Shown piece after piece: positions 15,111 through 23,317 of a stretch of 32,145 nt of DNA (its first letter is position 1; each line of letters begins with the position of its first letter). The notes beneath the pieces are model-generated. The model was not told the DNA's origin. It saw only the letters and a program-made list of their open reading frames with translations, and did no database searches. The stretch comes from CAYJRR01 sp964372275 [NCBI: uncultured bacterium] (GTDB lineage: Bacteria > CAYJRR01), in assembly GCA_964372275.1 (NCBI GenBank), contig CAYJRR010000047.1:1-32145 (forward strand), in the 5' to 3' direction. A program made the position numbers and the translations under genes.

Positions 15111-17372
15111 TTGAACCCGACTTCCTCTTCCACCGTTTCGACCGAGCGAACGCATCGAGATCCGCCGCAACCCATCCCGATCGACCGAATCGACCCCGAC
15201 GCACTGAAGGTCGTTCGACGCCTCAAGCGATACGGTCACACCGCTTACCTGGTCGGCGGCTGCGTCCGCGATCTGCTCCTCGGACGCACCCCGAAAGATT
15301 TCGACATCGGCACCACCGCGCGCCCGCGGCAGGTGAAACACCTTTTCCGCAACTCGCGGATCATCGGCCGGCGATTCCGGCTGGTGCACGTCGTCTTCGG
15401 ACGGAAGGTGATCGAGGTCGCCACCTTCCGCGCCACGCAGGAGCCTCCCGAACTTCCCGAGCTTCCCGAGGAGATGTCCGCCGAGACGCCGGAGGCGGGC
15501 GAGCCGGAGGCCGCCGAGTCCGCCGAAGCGGCCGATAGGGACGGAGAGGATCTCCTGATCCGGTCCGACAACGTCTTCGGAACGCCGGTCCAGGACGCCT
15601 TCCGCCGCGACTTCACCGTCAACGCGCTCTTCTACGATCCCGAGACGGAGCAGGTGATCGATCACGTCGGCGGGCTCGCCGATCTCGAGCGCCGCGTGCT
15701 ACGCACCATCGGGGACCCGGACGTCCGCTTCAAGGAGGATCCGGTCCGCATCGTGCGCGCGGTGAAGTTCGCCGCCCGGCTCCACTTCGCCATCGAGCCG
15801 AGGACGTTCGAGGCGATGGTCCGGAACCAATCGGAGATCGCCAGGGCGGCCGCGCCGAGACTGGCCGAGGAGGTGGTCCGTCTGGCGCAAGGGGGGGCGG
15901 GCGCCGAGTCGTTCCGGCTCGCGCACGACCTCGGAATCCTGCCGCGGATCGCGCCGGCGGTGGCGCAGGCGTTGACCCGGGCCGGCTCCGGCTCGCCGGA
16001 CCACGGACCGCACGGCCTGTTCTGGCGGCATCTCGAAGCGATCGACCGCTGGCCCCGGGGCCCAAGCGATCTCTCCCGCGCGACGATCCTCGCCTGCGTC
16101 TACGGTCCGGTCTACCGCTCCGCGCTCGACGGGTCTCCCCAGGCGATGCGCGACCCGGGGGCGGCGTTCTTCAACGCCATCCGTCCGGTGATCGGAGATC
16201 GACTCCTCTCGCGTCGGGAGGCCGACCGGATCAAGCTGATCTACGTCGCCCAGCGGCGTCTCGACTCCGCCCCCGGACCCGGCGAGATCGCGGCGCAGGG
16301 GATGGTTGCGCCCGTGTCGCCGACTCCCGGAGGTCGGCGACGTCGCCGGCGGCGCGGCGGCGGGGGCCGCGGGATGGCCGGGCGGGACTACTTCCGCGAG
16401 GCGGTCGCATTCTTCCGGCTCGATGCCGTGGCGCGCGGGAAGCCGCCGGAGGCGTGGCAGCCGTGGGAGGCGCTCCTTCCGCAGGCGCCGCCCACGCGAG
16501 AGGTGTTGCCGTTCCGACGGCGCGCCGAGGAGCGGGTGCCGGATGCGGAGGCGCACCTGCCGGAGGACGAAGGTCCACCGCCCAGCCCGGAGGAGATCGA
16601 GGCCCTCAACCGGCTTCCGGACGACGAAGAGGCTCCGTTCCGCCGCCGCGGCCGCTTCCGGGAGCGCGGCCGCGATCGCGGCACCGTGTCCGAACGCGGA
16701 CCGGCGGCCGAATCGGCGGCGGCCGGCCCGCCCGAGGCGGGCGCCGCTGCCCCGGCGAACGAGCCCCGTCCGGAGCCGCTCGTCGCGCCGGCGACCGGGC
16801 CGGACGGCCAACCGCTCCCGAAGCTGAAGAAGCCGCCGCGTGAGCCTCGACCGGAGCGCCACGTCGCGGCCCGTGCGCCGGCGCCCCCGCCGGCGCCGCC
16901 CGCGCCGAAGCTGCCGCCGTCGGAGCGGGTCGCGCGGGCCATGGCGTCCGACGTCCCGCTGATCAATCCGTATACCGGCCGCGTCTACGTCCCACGGAAG
17001 ATCTACGACGAGCCCCCGGCCGCTCCGCCGTCGACGGGTGGGATGGGCGAGATCTCCGTGGCCAACACCATGCCGACGGCTCCGGTCTACACGCTCGCGG
17101 AGTTCGACCGTCGATCGGACGAGGAGACGACGCCGGTCACCCCGCCTCCCGTCGACGTGGGGGCCGCGGCGGATCGACCGGTGCCCGCTCCCGAACCCCG
17201 GGCCGCGCGATCGGCGACGGCGGCGGAAGCGTCTCCCGAGCGGCCGTCGCCGCATCCGGCCCCGAACGGCGCGCCGGGCGAAGGGCGTCGCCGTCGCCGC
17301 CGCCGTGGCCGCCGCGGCCGCGGCCGACGTGGACCGGGCGGCGCCCCTTCCGCCGGCGGCGGCTCCGCATAG
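15111..17372 (+). CDS. pcnB: PcnB-type poly(A) polymerase/CCA-transferase family with long disordered tail
   Basis: A 753-residue class II nucleotidyltransferase. The head domain has LVGGCVRDLLLG (47-58) and the metal-binding PKDFDIGT (D63, D65), then IEVATFR (E102). RRDFTVNAL (165-173) and IDHVGGLADL follow, then the RNA-binding helical region starting at FKEDPVRIVRAVKFAARL. The wide spacing between IEVATFR and RRDFTVN and the overall pattern favour poly(A) polymerase over CCA-adding enzyme, but this is not decisive. An acidic Pro/Glu insert occupies about 110-147. After about residue 400 come an Arg/Gly patch (407-423) and then over 300 Pro/Ala/Glu-rich, probably disordered residues ending in a second Arg/Gly tail (726-740). 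The E. coli enzyme has about 465 residues, so the extension is unusual. Start: TTG at 15111 with AAAGGA 4 nt upstream. It would tag RNAs for decay. Confidence 0.85.
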   Translation: MNPTSSSTVSTERTHRDPPQPIPIDRIDPDALKVVRRLKRYGHTAYLVGGCVRDLLLGRTPKDFDIGTTARPRQVKHLFRNSRIIGRRFRLVHVVFGRKVIEVATFRATQEPPELPELPEEMSAETPEAGEPEAAESAEAADRDGEDLLIRSDNVFGTPVQDAFRRDFTVNALFYDPETEQVIDHVGGLADLERRVLRTIGDPDVRFKEDPVRIVRAVKFAARLHFAIEPRTFEAMVRNQSEIARAAAPRLAEEVVRLAQGGAGAESFRLAHDLGILPRIAPAVAQALTRAGSGSPDHGPHGLFWRHLEAIDRWPRGPSDLSRATILACVYGPVYRSALDGSPQAMRDPGAAFFNAIRPVIGDRLLSRREADRIKLIYVAQRRLDSAPGPGEIAAQGMVAPVSPTPGGRRRRRRRGGGGRGMAGRDYFREAVAFFRLDAVARGKPPEAWQPWEALLPQAPPTREVLPFRRRAEERVPDAEAHLPEDEGPPPSPEEIEALNRLPDDEEAPFRRRGRFRERGRDRGTVSERGPAAESAAAGPPEAGAAAPANEPRPEPLVAPATGPDGQPLPKLKKPPREPRPERHVAARAPAPPPAPPAPKLPPSERVARAMASDVPLINPYTGRVYVPRKIYDEPPAAPPSTGGMGEISVANTMPTAPVYTLAEFDRRSDEETTPVTPPPVDVGAAADRPVPAPEPRAARSATAAEASPERPSPHPAPNGAPGEGRRRRRRRGRRGRGRRGPGGAPSAGGGSA

Positions 17373-17378
17373 CAGGGG

Positions 17379-17405
17379 TTCGGGGAGGCCCCGACCAAGC
17401 CCGAA
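17379..17405. terminator. Possible bidirectional hairpin between pcnB and the che operon
   Basis: In the 50-nt convergent gap, TCGGGG and CCCCGA (17380-17394) form a 6-bp stem with a 3-nt loop, and TTCGGG (17379-17384) can alternatively pair with CCCGAA (17400-17405). There is no T-tract on either strand, so intrinsic termination would be weak or need other factors. Confidence 0.35.
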
Positions 17406-17422
17406 GGGCGAATGATCCGGCG

Positions 17423-18034
17423 CTATTCCGGGGCGATCTCGTCCGCCGCCTTCAGGATCTGCGAGGCGCAATCGGCGGGGAAGATCTGCACGCACTCGCT
17501 GAGCGGGAACCCTTCGAGCGAAAGGACGACCGGCAGGATGATGATCCGCGTATTCGTCGGGATCGCCTTCTCGATCTCCTTGGTCCAGGCCACCTTCAGG
17601 TGATCGGTGCTTTGCGAGACGCGGAGGTGTTTCCCGATCTGGTCGAAGGCGCGGTTCGCCGAGCCGCAGATCTGGTTGGCGATCTCCCGGAACTCGTCCA
17701 GCTCGCGCTCGTTCGGCGGGAACTTCCGCCGCTCCTCGAGCACCTCCTTGGGGAGCAGCACCACGCTTCCGATCATCGTCATCGCGTCGGCGTTCTTGAA
17801 GACGAAGCGGGTGGTGTAACGCAGCGGCCTTCCGGTCGGCACGCCGGCCTCGATCACCGTCGTGGCGGCGACCCCCGGCCCGCGGAAGGTCTTGATCACC
17901 GCGGCCTGCCCGTCGGCGAACGGCTTGGGCGCCATCTTCACCTTGATCTGCAGCAGCGCCTCGAGGTCGTTGGAGATCGCCTGGAAGGCGTCGCAGAACA
18001 GGAGCCAGAGCTGGGACTGGGCGTCGTCGCTCAT
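17423..18034 (-). CDS. CheC/CheX-family protein (second phosphatase-like gene)
   Basis: A 203-residue protein whose middle carries EIANQICGSANRAF: Glu117, Asn120 and Gly124 fit the E-x2-N-x3-G active-site helix of CheC/CheX/FliY CheY-phosphatases. Only one such helix is visible, more like CheX than two-site CheC, and the protein is longer than typical CheX (about 155 residues). The start ATG at 18034 has AGGA 4 nt upstream and lies 5 nt after the stop of the preceding cheY. It is the last gene of the che operon. I infer that it dephosphorylates the CheY encoded just before it. Gln and Cys after the Asn are unusual, so activity should not be taken for granted; a scaffold or FliM-like role is an alternative. 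Confidence 0.75.
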   Translation of the reverse strand: MSDDAQSQLWLLFCDAFQAISNDLEALLQIKVKMAPKPFADGQAAVIKTFRGPGVAATTVIEAGVPTGRPLRYTTRFVFKNADAMTMIGSVVLLPKEVLEERRKFPPNERELDEFREIANQICGSANRAFDQIGKHLRVSQSTDHLKVAWTKEIEKAIPTNTRIIILPVVLSLEGFPLSECVQIFPADCASQILKAADEIAPE

Positions 18035-18039
18035 CGGTC

Positions 18040-18405
18040 CTAGGCCACGCCTTTCATGATCGGGCCGATCGTGCTCTTGAGCGTCTCCGGCGTGAACGGC
18101 TTGGTGAGGTATCCGGTCGCGCCGGCCTCCTGCGCCGTCGACATCTTGGCCTCGGTCGCCTCGGTGGTGATCATCACCAGCGGCGTCTTCAGCGACTTGC
18201 GCACTTCGCGGATGAAAGCCAGGCCGTCCATGTTCGGCATGTTCCAGTCGCAAAGGATCAGGTCGACGCGTTCCGCCGCAAGCTTCGCCAGCGCGTCGGC
18301 GCCGTCCTTGGCCTCGACGGCCGTCGCGTCGAATCCCGCCTGCCTCAACCCCCTCCGTAGCAAGCCGCGCATCAGCGCGGAGTCGTCGACGATCAGTACC
18401 TTCAT
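18040..18405 (-). CDS. cheY: CheY-like response regulator (second copy)
   Basis: A 121-residue stand-alone receiver. The acidic pair Asp7-Asp8, phosphoacceptor Asp53 (CDWNMPNMDG), Thr80-Thr81 and Lys102 (LTKPF) are all present, so it should accept phosphate from CheA and bind Mg. No output domain follows. It starts 3 nt after the cheX stop, with GAAGGG inside the end of cheX as ribosome-binding site, and is followed after 5 nt by the CheC-like gene. It shares the DWNMPN signature and the length with the other receiver in the operon but differs clearly elsewhere, so the two are probably functionally distinct paralogues. Confidence 0.95.
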   Translation of the reverse strand: MKVLIVDDSALMRGLLRRGLRQAGFDATAVEAKDGADALAKLAAERVDLILCDWNMPNMDGLAFIREVRKSLKTPLVMITTEATEAKMSTAQEAGATGYLTKPFTPETLKSTIGPIMKGVA

Positions 18406-18408
18406 GCG

Positions 18409-18885
18409 CTAGCCCTTCCGATGGTCCTTCCAACCGACGTGGATCGAAAACGGCTCCCCTTCGGCATCGAACACGCGCACCGCCGCTCCGGCGGGGGTCT
18501 TGCCCGCGGGGCTGGCCTCGACGACCGGGAGCGAGAGTCGCAACGAGAACCCCTCCTGCGCCAACGCGGCCTTGGCGCTTCCGGCGATCATGTTCGCGCA
18601 CTCCCCGACGCCGTCCCGCAGGTCGGAGGCCAACACCTCGCGCGGCTCGATCCCGGTGACCCGCGAGACGAAGGTGCGGGCCAGCCCCTCGCGCACCAGG
18701 ACCGCGACGTAGCCGTCCGCATCGCCGGTCATCCCGACGGTTGCCATCAGGTCGCCGGCGGGGGCCGGCGTCGTCGCGTCGACCGGCCGGACCTCGGTGT
18801 CGGCCATGGTGCGGAAGACCTCGACGGTCGCCTCGACGAAGGGGTCGAGTCGGGCGGCGCTCGCGTCGTCGCGTCGGAGAGTCAC
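18409..18885 (-). CDS. cheX: CheX-like CheY phosphatase
   Basis: A 158-residue protein of CheX length. The active-site helix reads GECANMIAGSAK with Glu95, Asn98 and Gly102, the E-x2-N-x3-G pattern of CheX. The predicted fold alternates strands and helices as in that family. The GTG start at 18885 lies 4 nt after the stop of the first cheY gene; an extended frame upstream overlaps that gene and is not real. Its stop is 3 nt before the next cheY. By analogy to CheX it would speed dephosphorylation of CheY-P and so reset the response. Which of the two neighbouring receivers it serves is not readable, though gene order favours the first. Confidence 0.85.
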   Translation of the reverse strand: MTLRRDDASAARLDPFVEATVEVFRTMADTEVRPVDATTPAPAGDLMATVGMTGDADGYVAVLVREGLARTFVSRVTGIEPREVLASDLRDGVGECANMIAGSAKAALAQEGFSLRLSLPVVEASPAGKTPAGAAVRVFDAEGEPFSIHVGWKDHRKG

Positions 18886-18889
18886 GTCG

Positions 18890-19270
18890 TCACGCCCCCT
18901 GACCCAGGCCCAGGCACTCCAGGATCCGGGTGGAGAGGTCGGCCTGGGCGAACGGCTTGGTGAGGTAGCTCTTCGCACCGGCGGCGATGGCGCGAACGAC
19001 GTTGGAGCGCTCGGATTCGGTGGTGACCATCATGACCGGGATGTGCCGGAAGCGCTCGTCCGACCGGAGACGGCACAGGACATCATAGCCGCTCAAGTTC
19101 GGCATGTTCCAGTCGAGCAGCACCAGCGCCAGGTCGCCGGCATTCTTCTCGATCAGCCGCAACGCCTCCCGCCCGTCCCGCGCTTCGATCGGCTCGTAGC
19201 CCAGAAGCTCGATCGCCTGCACGACGATGCGCCGGATCATTCGCGAATCGTCGGCGTGGAGGATCTTCAA
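18890..19270 (-). CDS. cheY: CheY-like response regulator (first copy)
   Basis: A 126-residue stand-alone receiver with Asp7-Asp8, phosphoacceptor Asp53 (LDWNMPNLSG), Thr83-Thr84 and Lys105 (LTKPF). The TTG at 19270 is chosen because the receiver fold begins there (KILHADDS) and the longer frame runs into cheR; the start lies 7 nt after the cheR stop, with AAGGGTGAG as likely ribosome-binding site. It is directly followed by the cheX gene. There is no DNA-binding or enzymatic output domain, so it acts by protein contact. The target is unknown because no motor or pilus-motor gene is in the window. Confidence 0.93.
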   Translation of the reverse strand: MKILHADDSRMIRRIVVQAIELLGYEPIEARDGREALRLIEKNAGDLALVLLDWNMPNLSGYDVLCRLRSDERFRHIPVMMVTTESERSNVVRAIAAGAKSYLTKPFAQADLSTRILECLGLGQGA

Positions 19271-19277
19271 GCGGTTC

Positions 19278-20105
19278 TCACCCTTCGCGGCTCCGCCGAT
19301 AGTATACCGCTCCGTCCCGCTCCAGCCGGTTCCAGCGGCTGCCCGCGAGGAGCGTCGGATAGACTTCGGTCCCGCCAAGAAAGAGGAACCCCCCGTCGTC
19401 GACATTGCGCCACAGCCGATCGAACAGCTCCGCCCGGCAACGGTCGGAGAAGTAGATCGCCACGTTCCGGCAGAAGACGACGTCGAAGCGGCCGAGCCGC
19501 GACGGATCGTGGAGCAGGTTGAAACGCTGGAAGCGGACGAGCGCGCGCACCTCGGGCCGGACGACCGCCGCCGGACCCTCTTCGTCGAAGTAGCGGCGGC
19601 GCATCTCCGGATCCATCCCCCGGCTCATCGACAGCCGGTCGTAGCGGCCGCCTTGCGCCAGGTGAAGGGCCGGTGCGGAGATGTCGGTCGCGACGATCTC
19701 CACCGCCGGCGGCTTCGGGGTATCGAGGACCGCCATCGCGATCGAATACGGTTCCTGGCCGGTGGAGCAGGCCGCCGACCAGATGCGCACCGCCGGACGG
19801 CCCGCGAGCTCCGGGAGCACCGCGTTTCGAAGCGCCTCGAACGGCGCGCGGTCCCGGAACCACAGCGTTTCGTGCGTCGCCATCGCCTCGATCACGCGAT
19901 CGCGCAGATCGGAGCGCCGGGGATCGGTCAGGCGCAGGTAGAGCTCGCCGAACGTTTCGCATCCTTCGGCGGCCATCACCGGAGCCAGCCGGCTCTCGAC
20001 CAGGTAGGTCTTCACCGAGGCGAGGTTCAGGCCGCACTCGCGCTCGAGGAAACCGCGCAGGAGCGCGAACTCGTCCTGGGTGATCGTCCCCGGTGTCCGG
20101 CTCAC
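19278..20105 (-). CDS. cheR: Chemoreceptor methyltransferase CheR
   Basis: A 275-residue SAM-dependent methyltransferase that methylates glutamates on the receptor. The N-terminal helical domain (about 8-70) includes TYLVESRL and precedes THETLWFRD. The SAM-binding stretch is SAACSTGQEPYSIAM, with ATDIS as the acidic ribose-binding loop and CRNVAIYF as the family's late motif (usual form CRNVLIYF). Length matches canonical CheR (about 275-286). I choose the GTG at 20105, which overlaps the cheB TGA as GTGA, over a TTG at 20126 that would extend into cheB; both are possible. No C-terminal TPR is present, and the receptor has no obvious tethering pentapeptide. Confidence 0.95.
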   Translation of the reverse strand: MSRTPGTITQDEFALLRGFLERECGLNLASVKTYLVESRLAPVMAAEGCETFGELYLRLTDPRRSDLRDRVIEAMATHETLWFRDRAPFEALRNAVLPELAGRPAVRIWSAACSTGQEPYSIAMAVLDTPKPPAVEIVATDISAPALHLAQGGRYDRLSMSRGMDPEMRRRYFDEEGPAAVVRPEVRALVRFQRFNLLHDPSRLGRFDVVFCRNVAIYFSDRCRAELFDRLWRNVDDGGFLFLGGTEVYPTLLAGSRWNRLERDGAVYYRRSREG

Positions 20106-20695
20106 GGTCTCCGCCGCCCGACCCAATCGCCGACGCGCGTGGCGAGCGCCGCCAGCTCGACCGATTCGTCCGAAAGCCCCTCTTCGTCGATCGACCGCGC
20201 CATTCCGTAGACGGAGCTGGAGCGCGGGCTCTGGGTGAGGCAGACGCCCCCGGCCTCCTTCACCGCTCGGACGCCGCGGAGTCCGTCGGAGCCCATCCCG
20301 GTCATGATCACGACCAGGACGCCGGAGCCGTAGACCGGCACCGCCGACCGGAGCAGGACGTCGACCGATGGGCGGCAGCCGTTCTCGGGGGGATCGTCGG
20401 AGAGCAGCGCGCGCGGCTCCGGGCCGCCCACCACCTTCAGGTGCCGGCCCCCGGGGGCGACGTGGACCCGGCCGGCGGCAAGCGTCTCGCCGTCGACCGC
20501 TTCGCGCACGTCGAGCGCCGAGGTGGCGTCGATGCGCGTGGCCAGGTCGGCGGTGAAGGTGGCGGGCATGTGCTGGACGACGAGAACCGGGACCGGGAGG
20601 TCGGCGGGGAGGGCCGGGATCACCGTGGCGAGCGCGTCGGGACCGCCGGCGGAGGCGCCGAAGACGACGAGGCGGATGGGGCGGACGACGGGCAT
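20102..20695 (-). CDS. cheB: CheB methylesterase domain without receiver
   Basis: A 197-residue protein that is only the CheB catalytic domain. The serine-hydrolase triad is intact: Ser15 in GASAGGP, His42 in VQHMP and Asp137 in GMGSDG. The N-terminal receiver and linker of typical CheB (about 350 residues in all) are missing, and the ATG at 20695 begins directly at the first strand, so the domain was not lost by a wrong start choice. In ordinary CheB the receiver inhibits the esterase until phosphorylated; here activity is either constitutive or controlled by another partner, such as one of the two CheY proteins. The start is 19 nt after the mcp stop with no clear Shine-Dalgarno; the stop overlaps cheR. 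Confidence 0.94.
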   Translation of the reverse strand: MPVVRPIRLVVFGASAGGPDALATVIPALPADLPVPVLVVQHMPATFTADLATRIDATSALDVREAVDGETLAAGRVHVAPGGRHLKVVGGPEPRALLSDDPPENGCRPSVDVLLRSAVPVYGSGVLVVIMTGMGSDGLRGVRAVKEAGGVCLTQSPRSSSVYGMARSIDEEGLSDESVELAALATRVGDWVGRRRP

Positions 20696-20714
20696 GCGGA
20701 GGGAACGACTACGT

Positions 20715-22769
20715 CTAGACGATGAAGCGGGAGACCTTCGCGCGCAGACCCGACGACAGGGCCGCCAAGTCCTCCGATGCGCCGAGGCCGCTGCGGGAGC
20801 TTTCGTGGGTGGTGTGGACCGCCTGTTTCACGGCGGTCAGGCTGGTGGAGATCTCGGTGACGGCGGTGGATGCGGCGCGGCAGGCCGCGTCGAGGGAGAC
20901 CATCAGCTCGCGGATGGCGCGGGCGTTCTCGGTGACGTCCCGGGCTCCGGTCGCGGCCGACTTGATCCGGCCGGAGATCCGGTTCGCGCTGTCGGCGGCG
21001 AGCACGATGCTGCGCGCGATCTCGTTGGTGGTGGCGGTCTGCTCCTCGACCGCGGCGGCGACCGTCCCCGCCATGTGGTTGAAGGTGTCGATCACCTTGG
21101 CGATCCCTTCGATCGCCCCCACCATCCGGTCGGTGCTCGACTGCATCTCGTCGATCAGGGTGGTGATGTCCTCGGTCGCCGACCCGGTCTGCTTGGCCAG
21201 CTCCTTCACCTCGTTGGCGACGACGGCAAACCCCTTTCCGGCCTCGCCGGCGCCGGCCGCCTCGATGGCGGCGTTCAGCGCGAGGAGCTTGGTCTGGTCG
21301 GCGATGTCGCGGATCACCTCGATCACCTTGCCGATCTTCCTCGCCGACTGGCTCAAGGACTCCATCGCGGCGCGCGTCGTCTTGGCCTGACTGCCGGCGT
21401 CGACGGCGATGCGCGCCTCCTCGGAGGCGGTGCGCGCCACCTCGGCGAGCGACGAGTTCATCTCTTCGATCGCCACGGCGACGGTGCTCACCGTCTTCGA
21501 CATCTCCTCCGCCCCCTTGGAGACCTCCTCGATGTTGGACAGCGTCGATCCCATCATCGCGGCCGCTTTGTCCATGTCGGTGCTGGCGCTGTTCGCTCCG
21601 GAGGCCGCGGTGCGGATGTTCAGCAGGCAGCTGTCGACCCCCTTGGCCATCACCTCGGCGCTGCTGTTCAGGCTGTTGGCGTTGCCGGTGAGGGAGCGAG
21701 CCGCCGACGCCAGCTCCTCCGACGAGCGCGCCACGCGGTCGGACGACTCCCGGCTCTCTTTCAGCGCGTCCTGCACCCGGTCGAGAAGCTGGTTCATCGA
21801 GCGCGCCACCTCGCCGATCTCGTCGTCGGACGCGCGGTCGTCCTCGCTCCACGGGATGCGGCGGGTGAGATCGAGGTCGGACGCGGTCTTGAGGATCGAG
21901 CTGCTCGCCCGGGCTAGACGGCGGGTGATCGATCGGGAGAGGAGCCAGGCGGAGGTGAAGCCGAGGAGGAGCGCCAGGGCGGCGGCTCCGATGACGATCC
22001 CGCGGGCGCGCGACTCGAGCTTGGTGGCCGCCTCGGTCGCCCGGTTGGTCACCGACGTGACGGCACGGAAGACACCGTCGATGCGGCGGTCGAGGTCGAC
22101 CTGCTGGTCGGCGAACGCCTTCGCCAGGGTCGTGGCCGACGAGGAGTTTCCGCTCCGTACCGCGGCCAGGATCCGGCGCGCCGTTTCCGCCTGCGATGCC
22201 TGGGACTGCTGCGCGCTCTGCAGTTCGTTCAGGGCGTTGGTCAGGCTCTGCCGCTGCTCGTCGGAGGTCTCCTTCTGCGCGAGCTTCGCCGTCACCAGGT
22301 CGCGGCTCTGCTGCACGTTCTCCTCGACGAGCTTGGCGAATCGTTCCAGCCGCGTCTCCTCCTCCGACAGGTCGGAACCGGATCGCCGCAGGGAGCGCTC
22401 CACGATCAGCGCCTGCTCGAGGCGGTTCTTGGAGATCTCGGTCAGCTTGTCGCGCAGCGGGAGGTCCTCCGCCACGATCCGTCCGTAGGTCGAGCCGAGC
22501 TCCCCAAGCTTCCAGTAGGCCATGCCCGCCGTCGTCGCCAAGAGCGCCAGCAGCGCAATGAAGACGGCCGGCAGCTTCAGCGCGATCGGTCGGCCGGTGA
22601 ACAGGCGGCTGCGGAGGAAGGAGGTGCAGGCGACCCACGCGGCCAGCGCGCCCCCGAGGCTGATCCACTGGTATCCACGGCTCAACGCGCGGCGGATCTC
22701 GTCGTCCTCGGCGGACGCCGCCGCCGGGATCAGCAACAAGGTTGCGAGCAGCCCCAGTCTTCGTCGCAT
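20715..22769 (-). CDS. Methyl-accepting chemotaxis protein
   Basis: A 684-residue receptor. Residues 1-20 look like a signal peptide (AASA-ED), followed by hydrophobic segments at about 36-54 and 64-86. A helical sensor region (about 87-255) of the four-helix type, rich in Gln/Ser/Glu, follows, then a further span (257-277), HAMP (278-330) and the signalling coiled coil. The hairpin tip (about 484-522) includes [17 protein letters not shown] and [14 protein letters not shown]; Gly506 replaces the Arg common in enterobacterial receptors, a variant I also know from other lineages. It ends SRFIV without a CheR-tethering pentapeptide. The ATG at 22769 overlaps the cheW stop (TGATG). The extra N-terminal spans make the sensor's location uncertain: either a periplasmic domain or two membrane hairpins. 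The ligand is unknown. Confidence 0.95.
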   Translation of the reverse strand: MRRRLGLLATLLLIPAAASAEDDEIRRALSRGYQWISLGGALAAWVACTSFLRSRLFTGRPIALKLPAVFIALLALLATTAGMAYWKLGELGSTYGRIVAEDLPLRDKLTEISKNRLEQALIVERSLRRSGSDLSEEETRLERFAKLVEENVQQSRDLVTAKLAQKETSDEQRQSLTNALNELQSAQQSQASQAETARRILAAVRSGNSSSATTLAKAFADQQVDLDRRIDGVFRAVTSVTNRATEAATKLESRARGIVIGAAALALLLGFTSAWLLSRSITRRLARASSSILKTASDLDLTRRIPWSEDDRASDDEIGEVARSMNQLLDRVQDALKESRESSDRVARSSEELASAARSLTGNANSLNSSAEVMAKGVDSCLLNIRTAASGANSASTDMDKAAAMMGSTLSNIEEVSKGAEEMSKTVSTVAVAIEEMNSSLAEVARTASEEARIAVDAGSQAKTTRAAMESLSQSARKIGKVIEVIRDIADQTKLLALNAAIEAAGAGEAGKGFAVVANEVKELAKQTGSATEDITTLIDEMQSSTDRMVGAIEGIAKVIDTFNHMAGTVAAAVEEQTATTNEIARSIVLAADSANRISGRIKSAATGARDVTENARAIRELMVSLDAACRAASTAVTEISTSLTAVKQAVHTTHESSRSGLGASEDLAALSSGLRAKVSRFIV

Positions 22770-23317
22770 CACGAGTCTTCCTTGCGGGCCGCTCCGCCGG
22801 CGCGGAGGACCTCCTTGAGGTTGAGCATCACCAACAGACGATTCGGGAACCGTACCACGCCCGAGATCGCCTTTCCTTCGGGACCGAGGTGGCGCGGGAC
22901 GGCCTCGACGTCCGGTTCGGCCACCTCGACGACGTCGCCGATCTCGTCGACGCGCAGCCCCACGAGCTCGGACGACTCGCCGGGGGCGTCGGCGTCGCCG
23001 GCGGCGGGGCCGTCGTCCGTCGCCGGGTCGGGCTTCAGGATCACGCAGGCCGCGGAATCGCCGGCGGCGAGGCTGGGACCGCCGCCGACGCCGACACAGC
23101 TGCCGAGGTCGAGGATCGTCACCAGTTGTCCGCGCAGGTTGCACAGCCCGAGCACCGCCGCCGCCGCGCGCGGGACGGGCGCGATGTGGTCGAACCGTCC
23201 GATCTCTCGCACGCGACGGATGTCGACCCCGAACCAGTAGTCCGGTTCGCCCGCCGCCTCCGCGGTAGAGGTCGGGTTACGCCGGTCGCGGGTGAGGAAG
23301 GTCGCGAATCGCGCCAT
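22769..23317 (-). CDS. cheW: CheW coupling protein
   Basis: A 182-residue CheW-fold protein linking CheA to the receptor. The family-like core reads [16 protein letters not shown], then [18 protein letters not shown] (the NLRG motif), [15 protein letters not shown], and a final strand-helix with VMLNLKEVL. An acidic Gly/Ala/Asp-rich insertion of about 30 residues sits before [10 protein letters not shown], and the first strand is split by a Thr/Arg/Pro-rich insertion, so it is longer than usual (about 160). The ATG at 23317 lies inside cheA, an overlap of 41 nt; shortening it would remove the first strand, so the overlap is probably real. The stop is fused to the mcp start (TGATG). Confidence 0.92.
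   Translation of the reverse strand: MARFATFLTRDRRNPTSTAEAAGEPDYWFGVDIRRVREIGRFDHIAPVPRAAAAVLGLCNLRGQLVTILDLGSCVGVGGGPSLAAGDSAACVILKPDPATDDGPAAGDADAPGESSELVGLRVDEIGDVVEVAEPDVEAVPRHLGPEGKAISGVVRFPNRLLVMLNLKEVLRAGGAARKEDS

Noticed and set aside
20106-20126. TTG start at 20126 for cheR
   Set aside because: It would extend the protein into cheB coding sequence; the GTG at 20105 forms the usual 4-nt GTGA overlap and gives the normal CheR length.
20715-22769. Gly506 in the receptor tip as a disabling mutation
   Set aside because: The same [16 protein letters not shown] tip occurs in receptors of other lineages that I know, so it is a normal variant rather than a defect.
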